Assembly (NCBI RefSeq): GCF_001424145.1
Contig: NZ_LMQM01000010.1
Location: forward strand, 1 to 64,000
Reading direction: 5' to 3'
DNA length: 64,000 nt
Source of the DNA: Chryseobacterium sp. Leaf404
GTDB taxonomy: Bacteria; Bacteroidota; Bacteroidia; Flavobacteriales; Weeksellaceae
Part shown: positions 57,445 through 64,000 of the stretch, piece by piece
Position numbering within the stretch: the stretch's first letter is position 1
Layout of the letters: the number at the start of each line of letters is the position of its first letter
Notes under the pieces: model-generated
What the model was told of the DNA's origin: nothing
Database searches by the model: none
The model's input: the letters and a program-made list of their open reading frames with translations, nothing else
Program-made: the position numbers and the translations under genes

Positions 57445-60400
57445 TTATAAGGTTCCTAATGATGTACTTCCGAGTATGACCGGGTTTTTTGTTTCGCTGA
57501 TATGGCAATCGTACAGATTTCCTTCAGGATAAATGGTATTGAGTTTTTTCAGTGCTTTTACCAAATCTCCAAGCTTTTTCACATAGTTTTTTTCGTCTTC
57601 CTGTTTCAGTTTGTGACTGCAGAATTTTTTTCGGTAATCTCTGTAGACTTCCAGCCAGCTTCTGTAGGTTTTCTGAAATTCCAGCATATCTTCGGGATTT
57701 ACCCAGCAAATTTTCAAAAGAATGTGAGCCGGTGCCTCCTGGCGAAAGACTTTTTCTGCAAACTTCCGGAATATAAGATTTCTGAATCTCGAAAGATAGC
57801 CGGGAAGCACCACCGTTGTCTTAAATGAATAAGGATCATCGTTGGCCTCGCTGCTGCAGCCATCATTAAGGCATACAGAGAGCAATTCTTCATCTGTAAA
57901 ATAAGCTACATTGAAAGGTCTCAGCAGAATATGCTCCAGACAGAAAAAATTTTCATAATAATTATTCAAAATTGAAATCAGCAAAACAAGATAATCGTAA
58001 GCCTGCTGTTCTGTTTCAAATTTCTTTTCTAAGCGAGCCATTTTCCGGGTTCTGTCTTTCAGGTATAAGTAATAATTTCCTGAAAAAAAATCTGTTTTAT
58101 AGATGTTCTGATCCAGAAAGTTGAGCTGCGACCAATTCCATTTTGCTTCAAGGTCTGAAGCAGGATTTACAATTTTAAACAAGAAACTTCCGCTTTCTGT
58201 TTCTACAGTCCATTGTTTTTGCTGAGAATCTTCTGTTACAATATTTCGCAATCCGATATGATTAATGCCCAGCAGTCTGGCGACTCTTTTTTCGTAACCT
58301 CCCCGATGATCTGTTTTCCAAAAAGGCTGGAAATCATTCTCACTGTCGGCATTCCAATAATCTATTCCTAAACCTCTGTTACTGCTGATCTCCGGATAGT
58401 CTGCGAGAAAATTCTGTTTGTCTGAAATAATATCTTTACAATCAAAACTCAGGTGAGAAGAAGTGCTTTGTGTAATCTGATACATCGTAAAAACATATTC
58501 ATTGAAACTTTCTGCAAATCTTGCCAGAAGGTGATCCAGCGCTCTGTTTCTGCGGTCACTGAACGAAGTTTCAGTTTCGTAAAGTATTTCTGTTGCTGCA
58601 CCGGAAAAATTTGAGTCAATCACTTTTTTTCTGTCGGAACTGAAAATTGCCTTTGAGTAAAAATCTTTTCCTGTAAAGTCGTCTGTCTCGAGCGAAGCCG
58701 GAAAATAAGTCTGATGAATAGTTTCTGTATTCAACAGACTTCCGGCATTGTAAAGCTGATTAAAAAAATCTGACAAAATCTGCTCATAGAAATACAGATA
58801 ACCCTGGAGCTGCTTTGCCTGAGCTTTTCTGAGTGGTGTTTCTTTATCCGAAATTTTATTTTTTCCCAAACCATAGGCCGCAGGAAAATCATTCTGAATA
58901 CTGTAATATTTATTAACCTCAAAATATTCTCCGCTTCCAATTTCAAAATCCTTAGAAATGCCGTTGAGTTTTCTGTGCTGAACCCTGCTTTTGTTCAGCG
59001 TTACCTTTTGATCTGCCAGCATTTGCTGGGTTTCATTCAGTAAAAACGGTATATTTTTCTGAAAAAGCAGCAGTTTGGATCTTTTCACATCAAAAACAGG
59101 TTTTTCTTCACCAGACAGTTTCAGCACCCACTTCTCATTGGTTGCGCCAGTAATTGGTTTCCCTAAAAGACTGTAAGCAGTCATCATCAGATTTTTCACA
59201 GAAAGCACTTCCGGAATTTCCATTAAAACGGCAATAATGTCTGAAGCATGAATTTCTTTCAGCAGCTGAGCCCTTTCAAGTTCAGAATCCTTCAGAAAAC
59301 CGTGCATAAGCTTTGGCCCTGAAAAAATATCTTCCGCGTGAATGCCATCTTCCACCAGTTGATTTAAAGTATAAAAATTAATTTTTGGATTTATGATATT
59401 ATCGATGGTAATCTGAATTTTACTCATCGCATCAATCGCATCAGCAGATGGAATGAGCTCAATATCAGCACAGATTCCGATGTTTATTTTTCCGATAATT
59501 TCCACACATAGATAATCCTCACCGAGACCTCTGTTTTTGTGCAGTTTTGAACTGACCTGAGCTAAAATCTCCTCAATTTTTATTTTTTTATCTGCAAAAA
59601 GAGATATGAATTCAGTCACAGGTTTTTCGGTTTTAAAGTGATTTAAAATTAAATCTGTCTCAGAAGGATCATCAGCAAAAATTCTGAAATGAAGTTCCTG
59701 TTCAGGTTTTGTATATCTGTGAACTAATATGAATACTGTATCGCCCACTTTTTTCACATTATTCACAGAAATTTCTCCGGGTTTATTCATTGTGGTGAAA
59801 AAACCAGCTCTTGGATCGCTCCAGTCTGTAAACTGAGGAATAATCTTGCAGGTTACCCAATGATCTTTCCCCCAAAAAGCAAAGTTCATCAGTAAAGAAT
59901 TCAGATCTCCAAAATCAGGGTGCTCATCCAGTTCAATTTTAATCCTGTTTAAACCGCGCAGTTGAAGTTGAGGAATTTTCTTTCCTGATGAACCGGTGTT
60001 TTTAAGACTCAAAATATCATCCTTCCGATTGATGAATATTTTTGTTTCAGCATCATTTGGAAGCCAATATCCATCAGAATTTATTTCATTTTTATTCGGA
60101 ATGAGCCATGCATTGGAGATTCCATCGGTATCCATCAGTAACTTTCTGTAATCATTACCCGTAAGTGCAGCGTTGGTGTAAATTTCAGCTGCTGTAAAAA
60201 AAGTTTTATTATTTATATATCCGTTTTGGCCTGTGAGCAGATCCTGAATATTAAAATCTGAGCGGTATCCCAGTTCTGTAATGGCATAGCAGAGAACTTC
60301 CAGGATCGTTACACCGGGATCGTGCGCGTTGTAATCTGTCCAGAATTTGCTTCCCAGACGCTCCACATATTCCAGCCCGGATTTTACAAGGAAGTGAAAA

Positions 60401-60453
60401 TCCTGTGACGGTGGAAGCTGCCGGTCTCTGCTGATGAAATGTTTTGTTTCCAT
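57445..60453 (-). CDS. eCIS baseplate wedge protein (Afp12-like)
   Basis: 1002 residues. The N-terminal motif FWTDYNAHDPGVTILEVL with CYAITELGYRSDF (38-67) is the signature (Y-N-x-H-D-P-G-x-T) of gp6/Afp12-type wedge proteins. The rest is long and variable, with late LEHILLRPF and FRNLIFRKFAEKVF segments common to the group. With the baseplate-J protein encoded just upstream it should form the wedge ring around the spike hub. Ten bases separate the two genes. Confidence 0.85.
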   Translation of the reverse strand: METKHFISRDRQLPPSQDFHFLVKSGLEYVERLGSKFWTDYNAHDPGVTILEVLCYAITELGYRSDFNIQDLLTGQNGYINNKTFFTAAEIYTNAALTGNDYRKLLMDTDGISNAWLIPNKNEINSDGYWLPNDAETKIFINRKDDILSLKNTGSSGKKIPQLQLRGLNRIKIELDEHPDFGDLNSLLMNFAFWGKDHWVTCKIIPQFTDWSDPRAGFFTTMNKPGEISVNNVKKVGDTVFILVHRYTKPEQELHFRIFADDPSETDLILNHFKTEKPVTEFISLFADKKIKIEEILAQVSSKLHKNRGLGEDYLCVEIIGKINIGICADIELIPSADAIDAMSKIQITIDNIINPKINFYTLNQLVEDGIHAEDIFSGPKLMHGFLKDSELERAQLLKEIHASDIIAVLMEIPEVLSVKNLMMTAYSLLGKPITGATNEKWVLKLSGEEKPVFDVKRSKLLLFQKNIPFLLNETQQMLADQKVTLNKSRVQHRKLNGISKDFEIGSGEYFEVNKYYSIQNDFPAAYGLGKNKISDKETPLRKAQAKQLQGYLYFYEQILSDFFNQLYNAGSLLNTETIHQTYFPASLETDDFTGKDFYSKAIFSSDRKKVIDSNFSGAATEILYETETSFSDRRNRALDHLLARFAESFNEYVFTMYQITQSTSSHLSFDCKDIISDKQNFLADYPEISSNRGLGIDYWNADSENDFQPFWKTDHRGGYEKRVARLLGINHIGLRNIVTEDSQQKQWTVETESGSFLFKIVNPASDLEAKWNWSQLNFLDQNIYKTDFFSGNYYLYLKDRTRKMARLEKKFETEQQAYDYLVLLISILNNYYENFFCLEHILLRPFNVAYFTDEELLSVCLNDGCSSEANDDPYSFKTTVVLPGYLSRFRNLIFRKFAEKVFRQEAPAHILLKICWVNPEDMLEFQKTYRSWLEVYRDYRKKFCSHKLKQEDEKNYVKKLGDLVKALKKLNTIYPEGNLYDCHISETKNPVILGSTSLGTL

Positions 60454-60463
60454 GATCTGTGTT

Positions 60464-63400
60464 TTAAATTTCCAGAATTTGATGGTTTTCAGTGGGTATA
60501 AATAAGGTAAAATCTGTTCGTGGGCTCACTTTATCAGCATTTTTTACCGGATTTCCTTTCACTTCATAATTTTCATCCAAAACATACTGAGTTACAGAAA
60601 AATCTGTGAGATATTCTACATAATACTGATTGTCGATAAGTTTAATCAAAGAAGAAAATTCTATATTCTGAGCAAAATCCGTATCCTGATGATCAAATGC
60701 CCACGGGGAAAGAAACTCATTGATTGTCTTAATCAATTCCTGTTTGTAAACCGTACTGTCTGTACCTGCGTTTTGGTGATATTTCACTTTAAAATTGAGT
60801 TGAACCCTTTCAGCCTGGGGAGGTTTTACAATAATTCTTGCATGGGGTGAAGTGATTTCTGCCAGAAAATCTTTAATCTGGAGCATCTTATTGAGGCTCA
60901 GCAGAGGCCGCCAGTGGATCACCTCATTTGAAGATAATTTTGCAACAGGAATTATGGTAACGAAGCCAGCAGAAACACTTGAAATTTCAGTATCATACCG
61001 GTAATGGGTCAGTGTTTTTACACGGTAAATTTCCGGGAAATGCTGCAGCAGAATATGCTCATAATCCCATGATGTTACAGCTCTGTTTTTATGTTTCAGA
61101 CGCTCGCTGGTTCTGGTGTAGAGATTTTCATCTTTCTCCTGAACCCTTCCGCCAAAAGAAGAATAAGGCTGATTTATTTTTTTAATCCCGTTAACGGCTT
61201 TATAGCTTTTACTGATCGTTCCTTTGGGAGTAATTTCGGTGAAAACGCTTCCTTTTTTTTCAAAATCTATCAGTTTTGTCTTCACAGCCTGATGGTGTAT
61301 TCCTAAAAATCTACATACCGCACGCACATCTGACACAGAAATTCTGATCCAGAATAAATTTTCGGCTAAAAGTGTGTTTTTTGCATTAAAATCTGGAACT
61401 GTAAACGATGCAATACCGCTTTGTGTGATCGAATGCGTTTCGTCTGCAAAAGAATTTGCAGCAAATTTTTCCCATTTGTTTTCAGATAAAAATTCCCATT
61501 CGATTTTGGCAGGCGGAAGTTGCGGATTTGCGGTGCCTTCTTCCAACTGAATTAAGAAACTGAGACTGTCCTTTGGACGAGAACTTCCGAACGCAAGATA
61601 GATAAAGCCGTGAAAGTTATCAACTTTTGAAAATTTTAAATTTCCCGATACAATTTTCTGATATCCAAATGGTTGACCAATGAAAATTTCTGTCTGAAAA
61701 TCTGAATCTGATGCCAGGTTGATTTTTTCTTTGGCAGAATAATTAAAAATAAAACTTTTGATTCTGGGTTTATACGGAAGCGCACCTGTGGATCCATCTG
61801 CTATGATTTTACTTGCTGCCACAAAATCCTGCAGATATTTTTCACCGGAATAATCAGGATGAAAGAGCTCAATCCGCAACTTTTCAGAACTGCTGTTTTC
61901 AGAAAAACTGTAATTGCTCACCAAAAAATGATTGGTGACTGCAGAAAAAGTCTCAGAGTGGTCTTCTTTACCGGTATTGTCCTGCTGATAGACTTTCACT
62001 TTATCATTAAGCCAAAGCGACGGATTTATATCTTTATCTGTCTCTGCCACAAAGTGCGCTACCGCATTATTTTTCATAAAGAATTCACCAGATTTTAAGG
62101 TAAAGCCATTGCCGTTTTTAGGAAATTCACTGAAAGGATAAAACGGTTTCGCAGGATCGATGCTCCCAAAATCTGATTCAATCTCGTAAGTAGTGAAATT
62201 TTCAACCTGAATTTCAAGATCAATCTCATGCACAGAGTTAATACTATTTTTATGCTTTGGAATGATTTGAAGTACCGGGAAAACGGTCTTTATTTTTATT
62301 TCAGAATGGATTTCAGGATCAAATGGAATAATTGCTTTTTCAGTATCCGGAATCTCAATTTTTATAAAAAGATCAGAAGAACTGCCGGTTTTCTTTTCTG
62401 TAAATGTATTTTTGAGCTGGATGATTTTCTCTTCGCCAGTGATGTAAAATTCAAAATCTGAATGACTGAAATTCTGATGATTAAAACGAAGATAGACCGT
62501 TCTTGTGCCACTCTGTAAAAATAACAGCGGACTGGCAATTAAAATATCTTCTCTGCAAGCCTGTCTGTCTCTACGGAAAACATCAAAACTTTCTCCCGTA
62601 CCATTGATTTTGATAAGATTTTCAGACTTATAGAATTTTTCGCTCTCAGCGTACATGGAGGAAAACTGATGCAGCCTGATCTGATTAATCACCTGATCAT
62701 TAATGGACCCATAATATTTGTTTTCACCGGCTGTGTTTTTACCGGCTGGAAAAAGCGTATTCGCAGGAAGGAGGAAGGTTGCTGTTTTTTGTGGCTCAAT
62801 GGTCAGATAAACCATGTCTGGCTGTGCACTTTTATGCTCTGTTAGAATTACATCTTTATAATAAAAATCGAGGTGTTTTTTAGTAAACGTATTCAGTTGG
62901 TCTTTTGCGAGATCAAGAAGCTTTAAAAAAGAAAGAAAGAGTGCATAATGAGGATGATGGCTGTCATAACTGCTTAACTGACGGTCTACGGCAGACTTTG
63001 CAAATTCTTTCCAGCTTGAAAGAAATCCAAAAAACTGATGAAGCTTTCTGGTGTAGAAAGGATTTTTCAGAAAATTTCTGATTTCAAAATTGGTTTCAGA
63101 ACTTTTAATATTGATATCTGCAGTTATATTTTGAAGCTGGCTGACAACAATTAAAAGACTTCCTATCAGGTTTTCTTTAGCGGTTATCTGATCATCTAAA
63201 CCCTGAATTTTCTTGGATATACTGATCAATTTTTCAGTACATTCCAAAAAATAATATTTTAAAATCTGAATCTGATGATCGCGGTTTGTGCTGAGATCAA
63301 TTTCTTTTTCTGCGGTTCTGTACTTATTCTGAAGGAAATCGATATTCCAGTGGGCAATACTGATGATGACTGATGTAGATTCACTTTCGAAAAATGCCGT

Positions 63401-63595
63401 CCAGCTGCCGTCTTCTGTATTATTTTCATCATAATATTTCACATATTGAGACAACTTCTGTACGAAAAGAATGTAATCTTCAGCCGTACGTTCGTCCACA
63501 AGGAAAAAATCAGGCAAAAGCGCAGGCTGAAGCCTTTCACGCTGCGTGGTGCCGTTGCTTTGATGAATAGACATTGAAGATAAACAGTTTTCCAT
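60464..63595 (-). CDS. eCIS baseplate J/gp47-like wedge protein (Afp11-like)
   Basis: 1043 residues. The helical N-terminus (about 1-270) is followed by a region with LTIEPQKTATFLLPANTLFP and a C-terminal baseplate-J part around 835-870 (RTSERLKHKNRAVTSWDYEH, ILLQHFPEIYRVKTLTHY), then VQLNFKVKYHQN and FSSLIKLIDNQYYVEYL. These are typical of Afp11/gp6-type baseplate proteins. It starts five bases after the gp25-like gene ends, so the baseplate genes are one transcription unit. Confidence 0.88.
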   Translation of the reverse strand: MENCLSSMSIHQSNGTTQRERLQPALLPDFFLVDERTAEDYILFVQKLSQYVKYYDENNTEDGSWTAFFESESTSVIISIAHWNIDFLQNKYRTAEKEIDLSTNRDHQIQILKYYFLECTEKLISISKKIQGLDDQITAKENLIGSLLIVVSQLQNITADINIKSSETNFEIRNFLKNPFYTRKLHQFFGFLSSWKEFAKSAVDRQLSSYDSHHPHYALFLSFLKLLDLAKDQLNTFTKKHLDFYYKDVILTEHKSAQPDMVYLTIEPQKTATFLLPANTLFPAGKNTAGENKYYGSINDQVINQIRLHQFSSMYAESEKFYKSENLIKINGTGESFDVFRRDRQACREDILIASPLLFLQSGTRTVYLRFNHQNFSHSDFEFYITGEEKIIQLKNTFTEKKTGSSSDLFIKIEIPDTEKAIIPFDPEIHSEIKIKTVFPVLQIIPKHKNSINSVHEIDLEIQVENFTTYEIESDFGSIDPAKPFYPFSEFPKNGNGFTLKSGEFFMKNNAVAHFVAETDKDINPSLWLNDKVKVYQQDNTGKEDHSETFSAVTNHFLVSNYSFSENSSSEKLRIELFHPDYSGEKYLQDFVAASKIIADGSTGALPYKPRIKSFIFNYSAKEKINLASDSDFQTEIFIGQPFGYQKIVSGNLKFSKVDNFHGFIYLAFGSSRPKDSLSFLIQLEEGTANPQLPPAKIEWEFLSENKWEKFAANSFADETHSITQSGIASFTVPDFNAKNTLLAENLFWIRISVSDVRAVCRFLGIHHQAVKTKLIDFEKKGSVFTEITPKGTISKSYKAVNGIKKINQPYSSFGGRVQEKDENLYTRTSERLKHKNRAVTSWDYEHILLQHFPEIYRVKTLTHYRYDTEISSVSAGFVTIIPVAKLSSNEVIHWRPLLSLNKMLQIKDFLAEITSPHARIIVKPPQAERVQLNFKVKYHQNAGTDSTVYKQELIKTINEFLSPWAFDHQDTDFAQNIEFSSLIKLIDNQYYVEYLTDFSVTQYVLDENYEVKGNPVKNADKVSPRTDFTLFIPTENHQILEI

Positions 63596-63600
63596 AATGT

Positions 63601-64000
63601 TTAAGGTTTTACGAAAGTGCCTTCTTTGATGTAGTAAGGGAATACAAAGTTTTTCCGGGAGTTTGTTGCCCGGATTCTGTATGTAATTTCGATGTTGATC
63701 ATTCCGTCCGGATTATTTTCATTAAAAAAATCTACGTCAAGTAAATCAACGCGCGGTTCGTATTTTAGAACAGCACTGGTGATGATTCCTTTAATTTTGG
63801 TAAGAAGAGTAATGGTAATATTGTCGTAAAGCATTGAAGTGAGATCACAGCCAAAATCAGAACGCATCACTCTCTCTTTCAATTGAGTAGAAAGAAGAAT
63901 CTGCAGACTCTGATACACATCTTCTTCGTCTGAAACAGTTTTTACCGCAGCCTGAATTTTGCTGAAAGTGGGCGGAAATGCCCAGCCCGTTCCCAGGAAA
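63601..64000 (-). CDS. gp25-like baseplate protein (Afp9-like), 5' end cut by window
   Basis: The visible part is at least 132 residues. The frame continues to the window edge: upstream of the GTG at 63918 it reads FLGTGWAFPPTFSKIQAAVK and then TVSDEED, the expected gp25 N-terminus, so the real start lies beyond 64000 and the shorter reading from that GTG is wrong. RVMRSDFGCDLTSMLYD and YEPRVDLLDVDFF are classic GPW/gp25 family motifs. It connects sheath and wedge in contractile systems. Confidence 0.92.
   Translation of the reverse strand, partial: FLGTGWAFPPTFSKIQAAVKTVSDEEDVYQSLQILLSTQLKERVMRSDFGCDLTSMLYDNITITLLTKIKGIITSAVLKYEPRVDLLDVDFFNENNPDGMINIEITYRIRATNSRKNFVFPYYIKEGTFVKP

Overview
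This looks like a window from a Bacteroidota chromosome, most likely a flavobacterium of the Chryseobacterium/Weeksellaceae kind. The reasons are low GC, TAnnTTTG-type -7 promoter boxes, weak Shine-Dalgarno sites, Flavobacteriia-style polysaccharide genes and a DUF4157/tape-measure type contractile injection locus. The genus is an inference from sequence style; no database search was possible. The first ~61 bases are the 3' end of a 5S rRNA followed by an intrinsic terminator, so the left edge is the end of an rRNA operon.

Region 1 (586-25871, + strand) is a Wzx/Wzy-type capsule or exopolysaccharide locus. It holds a membrane UDP-HexNAc 4,6-dehydratase (WbpM/PglF type), a Wza-like export lipoprotein, a Wzc-like tyrosine autokinase, GDP-L-fucose genes (fcl, gmd) and dTDP-sugar genes (rfbB, rfbC, rfbA, without rfbD). 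A flippase follows, then an aminosugar cassette: DegT aminotransferase, WbqC-family protein, divergent DegT-like protein and a GNAT-glycosyltransferase fusion. Glycosyltransferases, an EpsG-type polymerase, a hexapeptide acyltransferase and a dTDP-rhamnose 4-epimerase-like protein come next. The locus ends with a WbpV-like reductase, a small initiating phosphoglycosyl transferase and a PglE-like aminotransferase.

The linker (25872-27855) carries a DUF3575-like outer-membrane protein, a small unknown gene on the minus strand and AT-rich noncoding DNA.

Region 2 (27856-47608, + strand) is a second complete Wzx/Wzy locus. Its head (wza-wzc) and tail (WbpV-like reductase plus phosphoglycosyl transferase) are diverged duplicates of those in region 1, while the interior differs: a UDP-HexNAc 6-dehydrogenase, manC, another flippase and polymerase, an amidotransferase set (WbpG/HisH2/HisF2) and a UDP-L-6-deoxy-HexNAc set (CapE, CapG and an RmlD-like reductase, followed by a WbuB-like transferase). 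A 42-bp segment at the start of both wza copies is identical. The single WbpM-type enzyme at 586 probably feeds the initiating sugar of both loci.

A decayed GIY-YIG nuclease gene (47753-48004, two in-frame TAA codons) separates the glycan loci from region 3 (48027-64000, - strand). Region 3 is the distal part of an extracellular contractile injection system (eCIS) operon. In transcription order it encodes a gp25-like baseplate protein (cut by the window edge), two large wedge proteins (baseplate-J type and an Afp12-like protein), an unrecognised 818-residue protein, an unrecognised 198-residue protein, a CIS tape-measure-type protein, two candidate cell-wall hydrolases (PG-binding/CHAP-like and GH46 chitosanase-like), a DUF4157 protein with a HELTH motif and long helical C-terminus, and an Afp15-type AAA+ ATPase. 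Sheath, tube, spike and cap genes are not in the window and would be expected beyond base 64000.

The most interesting material is the eCIS tail with its candidate cargo and hydrolases, the two bookended capsule loci, and several incomplete or unusual nucleotide-sugar pathways.
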